Positions 22,550 to 30,448 of a stretch of 34,944 nt of DNA are shown here, one piece after another. Location of the stretch: positions 1 through 34,944 of the forward strand of contig CABRZL010000016.1 in assembly GCA_902475435.1 (NCBI GenBank). The letters run 5' to 3'. The stretch is from an uncultured Eubacteriales bacterium (lineage in GTDB: Bacteria > Bacillota > Clostridia > Oscillospirales > Oscillospiraceae). Under the pieces are notes generated by a model. That model ran no database searches. It was not told the DNA's origin and saw nothing but the letters and a program-made list of their open reading frames with translations. Numbering within the stretch: the stretch's first letter is position 1; each line of letters opens with the position of its first letter. Position numbers and translations under genes: made by a program.

Positions 22550-23540
22550 GGTTTCCCTCCTTTTGCAGAGATGAATATAAATACAAAGATTGGACCAAGG
22601 TACGTTCTACCATGCCCAGTGCAATTAAGTGATCCAGATGCGCCATAGCCTCGCCCACAGCAAACCACTTTTGCGGTGTGGGAAAATCCGACCAGTCATG
22701 GCAGCGGATATTCCAGGTCATACGTGCGGCGATATCCCAGGCAGTCATTGGAGCCTGGCCGGAGAGAATCCGGAGAATCTCTTCACAGCGTTGGCGATGA
22801 TGTCGGATCAGAGCCTGACATCTTGCCTGAAATGTAGTGTGTACGGCCCGGTGGGCGGGCAAAGGAAGCGTTACCGGCATAGCCTCCATATGCTGCAGAG
22901 ACTGAAGATAGTCCCCCAGGGAGTCTGGGACACCGTGCCAACGGGTTATATTTGGAGTAATGTCAAAGAGTACATGATCACCTAAAATGCAGATGCCCGT
23001 AGAAGTTTCCAGTAAGCACAGGTGTCCCGGCGTATGGCCTGGCGTCCAGATGGCTTGAAAGCTGTGGCCGCCATAGGAGAATATCTCGCCATCTTTCACA
23101 GGAATATAGCCATCGTATGGAACTGGAGAGAGACGCTGTGCCGGATTTTTCTCCGTCAGAACCTGCAACAGCGATTTGGGAAAACCTTCAGCGGCAAAGC
23201 GTCGATCAGAATCCCGCCAGGAAAACGTGTTTTGTCTGCCGGGCATATGATTCAGATCATGTTCCCCGATGAAAATTTGGGTACCTGGTTTTGCAATCTC
23301 CGGAGCAAGACCGGTATGATCGGAATGTAGATGGGTGAGAAAGATATCAGTGTTGTCCATGGAAATACCGAGTTCTGATAGCCCGAACATTAAGGCGTTG
23401 CGGCAGGCGTCTAAGCGGAAGCCGGTATCAATCAGTAAATTTCGATGTCCAATGAGAACGTATGCGTTTAGATTTTTAAGTGGATTATTTGGGAGGGGAA
23501 TGGGAATTGAAAAAAGATTTTCGGCATGTTGTGCGACCAT
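22527..23540 (-). CDS. MBL-fold metallo-hydrolase
   Basis: A 337-aa protein with a metallo-beta-lactamase domain (about 1-230). The metal motif HLHSDHTG gives H70, H72, D74 and H75. TPGHTPGH holds the next His, and ILGDHVLFD holds the bridging Asp. A C-terminal helical winged-helix-like region (about 240-330; HRQRCEEILRILSGQAPMTAWDIAARM) matches the LACTB2/beta-lactamase-like proteins of Firmicutes. The substrate is unknown; hydroxyacylglutathione or RNA hydrolysis are family options. AAGGATG precedes the ATG. The promoter overlaps face-to-face with the gluQ promoter. Confidence 0.9.
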   Translation of the reverse strand: MVAQHAENLFSIPIPLPNNPLKNLNAYVLIGHRNLLIDTGFRLDACRNALMFGLSELGISMDNTDIFLTHLHSDHTGLAPEIAKPGTQIFIGEHDLNHMPGRQNTFSWRDSDRRFAAEGFPKSLLQVLTEKNPAQRLSPVPYDGYIPVKDGEIFSYGGHSFQAIWTPGHTPGHLCLLETSTGICILGDHVLFDITPNITRWHGVPDSLGDYLQSLQHMEAMPVTLPLPAHRAVHTTFQARCQALIRHHRQRCEEILRILSGQAPMTAWDIAARMTWNIRCHDWSDFPTPQKWFAVGEAMAHLDHLIALGMVERTLVQSLYLYSSLQKEGNHGSDTLS

Positions 23541-23569
23541 GATAAAATCATCCTTGTGTGTTGATACCG

Positions 23570-23598
23570 TTGATTATAGCCCGAAATCGTGCTAGAAT
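23570..23598 (+). promoter_or_regulatory. gluQ promoter (overlaps the opposing MBL promoter)
   Basis: TTGATT (23570-23575), 17-nt spacer, TAGAAT (23593-23598) with TGC before the -10. The expected start is near 23605, 19 bases before the gluQ ATG. Confidence 0.65.
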
Positions 23599-23601
23599 CA
23601 A
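23573..23601 (-). promoter_or_regulatory. MBL gene promoter (overlaps the opposing gluQ promoter)
   Basis: On the minus strand TTGATT (23601-23596), 17-nt spacer, TATAAT (23578-23573). The -10 overlaps the gluQ -35 and the -35 overlaps the gluQ -10. Confidence 0.65.
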
Positions 23602-23623
23602 GCGATGAAATGGGGGTAAAGAG

Positions 23624-24550
23624 ATGGAATTGGGGCGATTTGCACCAAGTCCCAGTGGCAGGATGCATTTAGGTAACGTCTTTACGGCCTTGCTGGCATG
23701 GCTATCAGCCAAACGGACGGGCGGAGAAATTCTGCTCCGTATCGAAGATCTGGACCCGGCTAGAAGCCGGGAGGAATATGCAAACGCTATTATGGCGGAT
23801 TTTCAGTGGTTGGGTCTAACCTGGGATCGTCAGAGCGAAAACCAGAGCAGGCGAAACGCTATGTATGCAGAGGCGATAGACTGCCTTTGGCGGAAAGGAC
23901 TTGTCTATCCATGCTATTGCAGCAGAGATCAGTTACATGCGGCTTCCGCGCCCCACGGGTCTGATGGACGGGTTATCTATGCGGGGACTTGCCGTTATCT
24001 TACGGAAGCGCAGCGCAGGAACCAACATAAGACGCCGTGTCTGCGGGTCTGCGTACCAGATCAGGAGATTTCCTTTTCAGATGGGCTCCAGGGTCTTCAG
24101 TCCATGAATTTGAAACGGGAATGGGGAGACTTTATTATTCGCAGGGCCGATGGTGTGACGGCATATCAGCTGGCGGTTGTGACGGATGATGGGGAAAGCG
24201 GCGTGACGCAAGTTGTTCGAGGGAGAGATTTGCTTGCATCCACACCGGCCCAGATTTGGCTATACAATCTTTTGAAATTGAAAGTGCCCCAATTCTACCA
24301 TGTGCCGATGCTGTTGGCACCGGATGGACGTCGTCTGAGCAAACGGAACCGGGATATAGATTTGGGGATGTTAAAGCTATATTGGAGGCCGGAAAAAATC
24401 ATTGGATTACTGGCTTCGGCTTGCGGGCTGATAGACCGCTGGGAACCGGTGGCTGCAAGAGACCTGGTATCTGTGTTTTCCTGGGATTTGGTATGTAAGG
24501 AAGATATCATCATGGATCCGAAAAAAATGCTGTTTGACTCTGACTTGTAG
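23624..24550 (+). CDS. gluQ: Glutamyl-Q tRNA(Asp) synthetase
   Basis: A 308-aa paralogue of the glutamyl-tRNA synthetase catalytic core without an anticodon-binding domain. It attaches glutamate to queuosine at position 34 of tRNA-Asp. The N-terminal RFAPSPSGRMHLGNVFTALLAW is the HIGH region. LLRIEDLDPARS follows. The zinc-site pattern CYC (in YPCYCSRDQL) plus YAGTCRYL is the GluQ-RS hallmark. The KMSKS-like motif is RRLSKRNRD. Length is normal for the family. It links functionally to the que operon at 9653-13960. It has its own promoter overlapping that of the MBL gene. Confidence 0.94.
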   Translation: MELGRFAPSPSGRMHLGNVFTALLAWLSAKRTGGEILLRIEDLDPARSREEYANAIMADFQWLGLTWDRQSENQSRRNAMYAEAIDCLWRKGLVYPCYCSRDQLHAASAPHGSDGRVIYAGTCRYLTEAQRRNQHKTPCLRVCVPDQEISFSDGLQGLQSMNLKREWGDFIIRRADGVTAYQLAVVTDDGESGVTQVVRGRDLLASTPAQIWLYNLLKLKVPQFYHVPMLLAPDGRRLSKRNRDIDLGMLKLYWRPEKIIGLLASACGLIDRWEPVAARDLVSVFSWDLVCKEDIIMDPKKMLFDSDL

Positions 24551-24609
24551 ATGTAAAATGGAATAAATATCCTGATTCCGGGTGAAAATGGTATCAGGAG
24601 GTGTTTTAT

Positions 24610-24873
24610 ATGGTGAAAGGCGTACAGAAACGGGTTGTGGTGGTACGTTGCCCGGATACCAAGTATTTTGACCAGGCTATTTTTATGGTTCGGGATGACT
24701 CTCTCACGGAAGAAGGACGTTCTCCGGAGCAGGTATTAGAAGAAGCCTGCCGGGTAGCGGATGGTTACATCCGTCAAAATGTGGCCTCCCGACATCGACG
24801 TATACCGATGCTGATCGGCGGAGGTATTTTACTGGTTGGGATTTTAGCGGCGCTGATTCTATGGTTAATATAA
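24610..24873 (+). CDS. Small single-pass membrane protein
   Basis: An 87-aa protein. The cytosolic part VKGVQKRVVVVRCPDTKYFDQAIFMVRDD...SPEQVLEEACRVADGYI is followed by a basic RHRRIP and one membrane helix (MLIGGGILLVGILAALILWLI). Relatives in Clostridia are sometimes labelled translation initiation factor 2, which I think is an error. The ATG at 24610 follows AGGAGG (24596-24601) by 8 nt; a GTG at 24601 overlaps that site. A 6-bp dyad, CCTGAT (24571-24576) with ATCAGG (24593-24598), could hide part of the ribosome-binding site. It probably shares a transcript with gluQ. Function unknown. Confidence 0.8.
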   Translation: MVKGVQKRVVVVRCPDTKYFDQAIFMVRDDSLTEEGRSPEQVLEEACRVADGYIRQNVASRHRRIPMLIGGGILLVGILAALILWLI

Positions 24874-24903
24874 AGCAGCAGGGAATAGTTGATGAAATGG
24901 TTT

Positions 24904-24941
24904 CTGGCAGGGAATCGGGAAATTTCCCGATTCCCTGCCAG
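24904..24941. repeat. Perfect 38-bp palindrome between convergent genes
   Basis: The left arm CTGGCAGGGAATCGGGAAA is followed immediately by its exact reverse complement. It lies between the small membrane protein gene and the SLH gene, which converge. As RNA it makes a very stable hairpin on either strand, but no U-run follows on either side. It may act as a bidirectional transcription barrier. Confidence 0.7.
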
Positions 24942-24988
24942 CTGCAAATACTAGATACATGCCTTGAATGTTTCGGCAATTTGCCTTT

Positions 24989-26227
24989 TTATCGCGTTGC
25001 CCAGGAGAGCAGGCTGGATTCCTCAGCATCAGCATTGCTGTATTGATAGGCCTGATAGAGAAGGAGTGCAGCTTCCCGGCGGGTCAACGGTGCATTTGGA
25101 TCTGTGACCGTATAAAGATCTTCCTGGGCCATGGCGGAGACAGCGCCTGTAGCCCATGCGGGAATGCTGCTTTCGGTGGCCATGACAGTTTCAGTACCCG
25201 ATTGGTCCAGTCCCAGTATGCTGCTTACCATTTTGACGGCTTGGGCCTGCGTAATGTCGCTATTTGCGTTTAGTGCAAGCCCGTCATCAGTGGGAATTCC
25301 ACGTAAATATCCGCAGCGAAGTGCCGTAGATACATAGGGGCTGAGCCAGTCTGGCGTAGTTTCTTCGTCGACAAATCCTGTAGAGAGAGTCTCCTCTTCT
25401 TCGTCAAGGTCCATTAGCCCGGCGCACATAGCAATGAATTCACCGCGGGATACCGTTTCCTCGGGGCAGAACAAAAGCTGACCAGAGACTGTTTCACCGG
25501 AGTAGATGCCCTCTTCGCGAAGCCAGACTGCGGCCAGTTGGGCCGGGTCTCCTTCCATGTCTCCATAGGTTTGTTTGTCAGAGGGCTTTTCAATTTCAAT
25601 GCGAACTGTAGCTTCTTCCGAGACGTTGCCAGCAGAATCTGTAACAGTGTAGACAAAGGAGTCCTTGCCTACTTTATTTTCTGCGGGGGTGTACGTGACG
25701 GTACCATCGTCAGCTACGCTGACATTGCCGCGCTTGGGAGCTTTGACAATGTTAATGGTTAAAGGATCATCTTCCGGATCAGAAACCGTCAAGGGCACCT
25801 GGCCGGGAATGTTTTTATAGGTTGTAAACTCCGAATCCTCTGCTACCGGGGGATTATTCTGGTTGGAGCCTATTTTCAACGTCATCACAGTATCACGAGG
25901 GCCGTCGTCAGAGAGACTCAGGCAGGAGATTACTGCGTCGCCCGTGGTATTTCCGGAGGGCACAAAGGTGAGGGAAGAAATCTGCTCGCTGGTAAGGACA
26001 TCACCAGCTCGCACCTGTCGATTGCCGAGCATCAGCTTGCCCAGCGATTCATCCGGGACGTCCGTGAGCATGATGCCGGAGCAATCAGAAGCTTGAAAAT
26101 CGGACTGGGAGAAACAATAGACATCATCCCAGGAGAGAGATTGGTCTGCCGCCATAGCGGGGGTGAAAAGCAGCGCGGCCAAACTGAGAGCCAATAGACC
26201 GCGGGTCATGGATAAGCTTGTTTTCAT
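24989..26227 (-). CDS. Secreted SLH-domain protein with Ig/cadherin-like domain
   Basis: A 412-aa exported protein. A signal peptide (LLALSLAALLFTPAMA, cleavage near residue 26) is followed by an N-terminal beta domain (about 30-117), then an Ig/cadherin-like domain (about 122-215: NPPVAEDSEFTTYKNIPG, DPEDDPLTINIV, GTVTYTPAENKVGKDSFVYTVTD). Residues 225-400 hold SLH-like repeats (PEETVSRGEFIAMCAGLM; VSTALRCGYLRGIPTD; NSDITQAQAVKMVSSIL; PLTRREAALLLYQAYQY), which anchor proteins to cell-wall polymers. It is a small surface protein of unknown role. TTGGAGG precedes the ATG by 7 nt. It lies downstream of rodA but is separated from it by a terminator. Confidence 0.88.
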   Translation of the reverse strand: MKTSLSMTRGLLALSLAALLFTPAMAADQSLSWDDVYCFSQSDFQASDCSGIMLTDVPDESLGKLMLGNRQVRAGDVLTSEQISSLTFVPSGNTTGDAVISCLSLSDDGPRDTVMTLKIGSNQNNPPVAEDSEFTTYKNIPGQVPLTVSDPEDDPLTINIVKAPKRGNVSVADDGTVTYTPAENKVGKDSFVYTVTDSAGNVSEEATVRIEIEKPSDKQTYGDMEGDPAQLAAVWLREEGIYSGETVSGQLLFCPEETVSRGEFIAMCAGLMDLDEEEETLSTGFVDEETTPDWLSPYVSTALRCGYLRGIPTDDGLALNANSDITQAQAVKMVSSILGLDQSGTETVMATESSIPAWATGAVSAMAQEDLYTVTDPNAPLTRREAALLLYQAYQYSNADAEESSLLSWATR

Positions 26228-26303
26228 AGCAATACCTCCAATTTAATTTGCAAAGGTATTGTTTGCCTGTTTGAAGAAAATATTCCTGTTATATCCCAAA
26301 AAT

Positions 26304-26339
26304 GAATAAAAGAAAGGGACACTGACGGATCAGTGTCCC
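26304..26339 (-). terminator. Terminator of rodA
   Basis: On the minus strand GGGACACTGA (26339-26330) pairs with TCAGTGTCCC (26325-26316) around a 4-nt loop, then a T-rich run TTTCTTTTATTC. Confidence 0.8.
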
Positions 26340-26344
26340 GGAAT

Positions 26345-27493
26345 CTAAACTGGGAGTTGTATGTATCGCTGTTGAGAATCCGGAGACGGATGCATTTTTA
26401 CACTGGATATCACACCCATTGCGATAAAAAGCGATAACATGGATGAGCCACCGTAACTGAAGAAGGGCAAAGTCAGACCAATGACGGGCATCAAACCAAG
26501 GCACATACCGATGTTGACGATAATTTGGAATAATAACATACCTGAAATGCCGACACAGATTTGACGGTAAAAATAACTTTGAGAGTGAGCGCCAATATAG
26601 ATGATGCGAAAAATGATAGCTGCCAATAACACAATGCAGAGAAAGCATCCCAGAAAACCAAGTTCCTCGCCAATGACAGCAAAAATAAAATCTGTATGCT
26701 GTGCCGGGATTGCGTCTGCCTGTGTTTGCGTACCTTGATAGAGTCCCTGTCCGGTAAGACCGCCTCCGGATATGGCGTTGAGGGAACGCTGTGCCTGATA
26801 TCGAACCCCTACGCCGGAAGGATCAATACTCTCATCAAAGACGACCAGAATGCGGTTTTTTTGATAATCCTGGATTAAAGAGCTGCTCCAGAGAATTGGG
26901 ACAATTACGGCCAGTCCGGCACCAGCCACTAGAAACCAGATAAAGCTAAATCCGCCAGCCAACGCCATGACAATAAAGGTGAATACATAAATGAGCGCCA
27001 CACCTGCGTCCTTGGAGATTACCACAATCAGACCAATGAACAGCGCAGAGATAAAAGCAAGACGGAAAACACAGGGGAAAGAATTGATCCGTTCCTGATA
27101 AATGGAAGTGATACGAGCCACGACAATAACATAAATAATTTTGCAGTATTCTGCGGGCTGTATCATGTAATTGATAACCGGAATACGAATCCAGCTCTTA
27201 TTTCCGGTGCCGTCGTCCATGCCAAAGGGATATAGCAGCGCCAAAAATAAAGCGGCGAAAATTACAATAATAGTGGTGTGCTCTGCTAATATTTCCATAT
27301 CAATAAATGAAATCAGCACATACAGTATGAGGCCCATGGCCAGCGCAATGAGCTGTTTTGTCACGTAATCCGCAGAGCCGTCCAGATTGGTAGCGCTGGA
27401 TATCATGATGACGCCGAATACGGAAGCTGCTAGGCATAGGCCCAAAAGGATCCAGTCTGTGCGGAAAAAGAATTTTTTTATTGCGCTAAGCAT
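26345..27493 (-). CDS. rodA: Rod shape-determining protein RodA (SEDS family)
   Basis: A 382-aa polytopic membrane protein of the FtsW/RodA/SpoVE (SEDS) family, peptidoglycan glycosyltransferases working with a class B PBP. About ten hydrophobic helices are visible. Conserved segments include IMISSATN near the N-terminus, IQPAEYCKIIYVIVVAR, ISKDAGVALIYVFTFIVMAL, the loop QAQRSLNAISGGGLTGQGLYQGTQTQADAIPAQHTDFIFAVIGEELGF, and the C-terminal GLTLPFFSYGGSSMLSLFIAMGVISS. I call it RodA rather than FtsW because of overall length, the loop, and absence of cell-division neighbours; SpoVE is possible. GGAGC lies 9 nt before the ATG. It is divergent from tsaE. Confidence 0.9.
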   Translation of the reverse strand: MLSAIKKFFFRTDWILLGLCLAASVFGVIMISSATNLDGSADYVTKQLIALAMGLILYVLISFIDMEILAEHTTIIVIFAALFLALLYPFGMDDGTGNKSWIRIPVINYMIQPAEYCKIIYVIVVARITSIYQERINSFPCVFRLAFISALFIGLIVVISKDAGVALIYVFTFIVMALAGGFSFIWFLVAGAGLAVIVPILWSSSLIQDYQKNRILVVFDESIDPSGVGVRYQAQRSLNAISGGGLTGQGLYQGTQTQADAIPAQHTDFIFAVIGEELGFLGCFLCIVLLAAIIFRIIYIGAHSQSYFYRQICVGISGMLLFQIIVNIGMCLGLMPVIGLTLPFFSYGGSSMLSLFIAMGVISSVKMHPSPDSQQRYIQLPV

Positions 27494-27528
27494 AATTGCT
27501 CCTTTCCTGTAGTTTCTTGTTTTTTCTC

Positions 27529-27557
27529 ATTCTAGCATTTTATTGGGCGGAAGTAAA
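27529..27557 (-). promoter_or_regulatory. Promoter of rodA
   Basis: TTTACT (27557-27552), 17-nt spacer, TAGAAT (27534-27529) with TGC before the -10 (extended). Confidence 0.55.
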
Positions 27558-27588
27558 TAAGAAAAGGATTTTTATTTGAGGGAGGATA

Positions 27589-27597
27589 TGCTATAAT
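27589..27597 (+). promoter_or_regulatory. Extended -10 promoter of tsaE-tsaB-upp
   Basis: TGCTATAAT (27589-27597) is a perfect extended -10. The -35 region (TTTTTA near 27569) is weak. The start is expected near 27604, 25 nt before tsaE. Confidence 0.6.
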
Positions 27598-27628
27598 ATT
27601 TGGAAGAAAAGACACAGGGGTATGGACA

Positions 27629-28069
27629 ATGGAGTATTATACGCATTCTGAGGAAGAAACCGAACGCCTGGGGGAAATTTTGGCCGGAAAGATCTCTCCG
27701 GGAACCATCATTGCCTATGAAGGAGATCTGGGAGCGGGCAAAACAGCGTTTACCCGGGGACTCGCACGGGGACTGGGTGTCACGGATCGAGTTACCAGCC
27801 CGACTTATACCATTGTAAATGAGTATGAGGGCAGAATTCCTTTGTTCCATTTTGATATGTATCGACTCTCTTCTTCGGAAGAACTGTTCGACATCGGGTG
27901 GGAAGATTACTTGGATCGCAAGGGAATTTTAGCAGTGGAGTGGAGCGAGCGAGTTGCAGATGCATTGGAACACGCACTGCATGTTTCCATTCAAAAGGAT
28001 CCGGTAGAAGAGAACGGACGTATCATCACGATTGAGGGAGGCGACAATTTTGCGGATCTTGGCCTTTGA
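27629..28069 (+). CDS. tsaE: tRNA t6A biosynthesis ATPase TsaE
   Basis: A 146-aa P-loop ATPase needed with TsaB and TsaD for threonylcarbamoyl-adenosine (t6A) at position 37 of ANN-decoding tRNAs. The Walker A GDLGAGKT spans 32-39. GLGVTDRVTSPTYTIVNEYEG and the FHFDMYRLSS motif, and a late EWSERV, are diagnostic. The ribosome-binding site is weak (GGGG about 12 nt upstream). The 3' end overlaps the tsaB start by 20 nt. Confidence 0.94.
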   Translation: MEYYTHSEEETERLGEILAGKISPGTIIAYEGDLGAGKTAFTRGLARGLGVTDRVTSPTYTIVNEYEGRIPLFHFDMYRLSSSEELFDIGWEDYLDRKGILAVEWSERVADALEHALHVSIQKDPVEENGRIITIEGGDNFADLGL

Positions 28070-28784
28070 ATCCTCGGCGAAAGCGGCATCAGTGGCATTG
28101 CTGGAGGATGGTGTGCTTTTGGCGGAGAGCTTCCAAAATAACGGGAAAACACACTCTGCCACGTTGATGCCCATGGCGGAGCGTGTACTCAGGGACTGTG
28201 AAGTATCTGTGCAGGAGCTGGACTGTGTGGCGGTGGCGATTGGACCGGGGAGTTTTACCGGGGTGCGAATTGGCGTGGCAGCGGCCAAAGGCCTTGCCTG
28301 GGCTGCGGAAAAACGTTGCTGCGGGGTCAGCACACTTCAGGCAATGGCGTTTCAAATGAAGCATCTGGCTGGAACGATTTGTCCGGTAATGGATGCTCGG
28401 CGAGCCCAGGTCTATCATGCGTTGTTCTTTTCAGATGGGAACGTGTTAACCCGACTTACAGAGGATCAGGCCATTTCGCTTGAGGAATTAAAGAAAGAAC
28501 TGGAAAATGCCGAAAAACCAATTTTTTTAGTTGGAGATGGCAGCAGATTGTGCTATAATACGTTTAATCTTAGCTTGCCGGGACTTGTCTACCCACCAAG
28601 TCACTTGGAAATGCAGCGGGCAAGCGGCGTTGCGATGGCGGCTGCTGTCTTGGTGGAACAGGGAGAGTTTGTTGCACCGGAAAATTTGACGCCGAATTAT
28701 CTTCGGTTAAGCCAGGCGGAACGAGAGCGGTTGAATCGATTGAATCAAATGTCGAGTCAGTCAAAATTGAAAGGAGACGCATGA
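28050..28784 (+). CDS. tsaB: tRNA t6A biosynthesis protein TsaB
   Basis: A 244-aa ASKHA-fold protein, the TsaD partner in t6A synthesis. It begins RILAFESSAKAASVALLEDG. It contains GKTHSATLMPMAERVL, the core AIGPGSFTGVRIGVAAAKGLAWA, and CPVMDARRAQVYHALF. The start is TTG at 28050, with GGGAGG (28036-28041) 8 nt upstream, inside the end of tsaE. The often-adjacent rimI and tsaD are absent here; upp follows directly. Confidence 0.92.
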   Translation: MRILAFESSAKAASVALLEDGVLLAESFQNNGKTHSATLMPMAERVLRDCEVSVQELDCVAVAIGPGSFTGVRIGVAAAKGLAWAAEKRCCGVSTLQAMAFQMKHLAGTICPVMDARRAQVYHALFFSDGNVLTRLTEDQAISLEELKKELENAEKPIFLVGDGSRLCYNTFNLSLPGLVYPPSHLEMQRASGVAMAAAVLVEQGEFVAPENLTPNYLRLSQAERERLNRLNQMSSQSKLKGDA

Positions 28785-28785
28785 A

Positions 28786-29415
28786 ATGGGAGAATTGCAT
28801 GTTTTAGATCATCCTCTGATTCAGCACAAAGTGTCGATTCTTCGGGATAAAAACACGGGAGTAAAAGAATTTCGTGAAATTGTCGGAGAAATTGCGGCGT
28901 TGATGTGCTATGAGGCCACCCGGGATTTGCCCTTAGAGGATGTAGTCATTGAAACCCCTATTGCCAAGGGAACATTTAAACGTCTAGCCGGAAAGAAATT
29001 GGCTATTGTTCCAATTTTACGGGCCGGTTTGGGCATGGTGGATACGATTATTGATCTGATTCCATCGGCGAAAGTTGGCCATATCGGGCTGTATCGAGAT
29101 CCTGAGACGCATAATCCTGTGGAATATTATTGTAAAATGCCGCCTGACATTTCTGAGCGTGAGGTGTTGATTGTAGATCCGATGTTGGCTACCGGTGGTA
29201 GCGCATCCGCGGCGATTACTTTTTTAAAAGGGTATGGCTGTAAGAATATCAAACTTATGAACATCATTGGCTGCCCGGAAGGAATTGCCGTGATTCGAAA
29301 AGAACATCCAGATGTGGATCTTTATGTGGCCTGTGTGGATGAAAAATTGAACGATGATAAGTACATTGTACCTGGTTTAGGCGATGCGGGAGACCGCATT
29401 TTTGGAACCAAGTGA
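28786..29415 (+). CDS. upp: Uracil phosphoribosyltransferase
   Basis: A 209-aa salvage enzyme that makes UMP from uracil and PRPP. It begins GELHVLDHPLIQHKVSILRDKNTG. The conserved PILRAGLGMVDTIIDLIPSAKVGHIGLYRDPETHNPVEYY, the PRPP-binding VLIVDPMLATGGSASAAI, and the C-terminal PGLGDAGDRIFGTK are all present and the length is typical. AAAGGAGAC lies upstream; the ATG directly follows the tsaB stop. It ends at a strong bidirectional hairpin. Confidence 0.97.
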   Translation: MGELHVLDHPLIQHKVSILRDKNTGVKEFREIVGEIAALMCYEATRDLPLEDVVIETPIAKGTFKRLAGKKLAIVPILRAGLGMVDTIIDLIPSAKVGHIGLYRDPETHNPVEYYCKMPPDISEREVLIVDPMLATGGSASAAITFLKGYGCKNIKLMNIIGCPEGIAVIRKEHPDVDLYVACVDEKLNDDKYIVPGLGDAGDRIFGTK

Positions 29416-29419
29416 AGAA

Positions 29420-29453
29420 AAGAAGCGGTGAGGCGACGGCCTCACCGCTTCTT
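29420..29453. terminator. Bidirectional terminator after upp
   Basis: AAGAAGCGGTGAGGC (29420-29434) and GCCTCACCGCTTCTT (29439-29453) form a perfect 15-bp stem with a 4-nt loop. The minus side reads into a T-rich run, serving the convergent small gene. Confidence 0.75.
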
Positions 29454-29468
29454 GGTGCTGAGAATCGA

Positions 29469-29594
29469 TTATTCTGCACAGTCCTTTTTGCAGCAACAGA
29501 AGATTTTATCCCAGAAGCCGATTACCAGGCAAACAGCCCCGGCTACGGCCAGAGAAGCCCCGACAATTTTCAGTACAAAGCGTGCGACTTTCAT
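29469..29594 (-). CDS. 41-aa single-pass membrane peptide with a Cys-rich tail
   Basis: A very short gene beginning MKVARFVLKIV, one hydrophobic helix (ASLAVAGAVCLVIGFW), then a tail DKIFCCCKKDCAE with three consecutive cysteines and a fourth five residues on. The start has an AAGGAGGAA site about 6 nt upstream. It lies 22 bases after the GNAT stop, so the two are probably co-transcribed. The tail could bind metal or be modified. Function unknown. Confidence 0.7.
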   Translation of the reverse strand: MKVARFVLKIVGASLAVAGAVCLVIGFWDKIFCCCKKDCAE

Positions 29595-29616
29595 AAAAAT
29601 TCCTCCTTGAGCAAAA

Positions 29617-30378
29617 TTAAAAACGTTTGATGCGAAACCAGTATTCATAGGTTTCGCAATAACCCAGTTTGCGATACATCTCCCGTGCGCCAATATTATC
29701 CGAAAGTACCTGGAGATAGGCCCTGTGACAGCCTTGAGCTTTTCCGGCCTGCATGATGGCGGTGCAAATGTCTGCGCCAAGTCCGCGGCGGCGACAGCTG
29801 GCATCCACATAGATATCATAAAGCCCCACATGATCCCGTTCCATGACGCCTAGTCCACAAGCTACCATGTTTCCGTGTTCCCAAATGGAGGCAGCAGCAA
29901 TGGGACAGGCAATATTCTGGAGCATGGTTACAGCCGCTTTCCGTTGAGCATCAGGGGTACCGTTCATGGTAAGAAAACCGTCAAGCCATACGTCACTCAT
30001 TGTGGTAGCCACGTCTACCGAAATAGCAGGTTGACGGCGGAAGTTTTGAAGATCACAAACAAAAATGTTGCCATCCCGTTCGGTGCCATAGCCAAGCTGG
30101 TCTAAAATTGTCTGACATTGTTCTCGCTGCACTTTGTCCATTCCGTCGTGCATTTTGAAAATTGCCATAGAAAGACCGGATTCTCGATATAAATTCTCTA
30201 CATAGGGGATTTTTTCAGCCGCATGCAATCGCTCCGGATACATGGGATTGGCGCAGTTAACCCGGTAAGTAAACCCGCCGCCAAAGCGCACGCTCCATCC
30301 GTCGTACATGATGTTCTGGAGTGCAGGAAACGCATTGTTCTGCAGTTCCTCAAAAAAGGAAATCTCTTCTTGGTGCAT
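29617..30378 (-). CDS. GNAT family N-acetyltransferase
   Basis: A 253-aa protein. The C-terminal half (about 120-253) is a GNAT domain with LYDIYVDASCRRRGLGADICTAIMQAGKAQGCHRAYLQVLSDNIGAREMYRKLGYCETYEYWFRIKRF, covering the acetyl-CoA loop RRRGLG and the final motif. The N-terminal half (ELQNNAFPALQNIMYDGWSVRFGGGFTYRVNCANPMYP) is a second, degenerate GNAT-like fold found in two-domain acetyltransferases. The ATG at 30378 follows AAGGA; a GTG three codons earlier is possible. The promoter is at 30420-30448. The substrate is unknown. Confidence 0.88.
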   Translation of the reverse strand: MHQEEISFFEELQNNAFPALQNIMYDGWSVRFGGGFTYRVNCANPMYPERLHAAEKIPYVENLYRESGLSMAIFKMHDGMDKVQREQCQTILDQLGYGTERDGNIFVCDLQNFRRQPAISVDVATTMSDVWLDGFLTMNGTPDAQRKAAVTMLQNIACPIAAASIWEHGNMVACGLGVMERDHVGLYDIYVDASCRRRGLGADICTAIMQAGKAQGCHRAYLQVLSDNIGAREMYRKLGYCETYEYWFRIKRF

Positions 30379-30419
30379 GGGAATCACGTCCTTATAATGT
30401 TCCTATTCAGAATGTTTTT

Positions 30420-30448
30420 ATTGTACAGCGTTCCTGCTGCTTTTGCAA
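30420..30448 (-). promoter_or_regulatory. Promoter of the 253-aa GNAT gene
   Basis: TTGCAA (30448-30443), 17-nt spacer, TACAAT (30425-30420). The -35 begins one base after the HAD gene stop. Confidence 0.6.
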
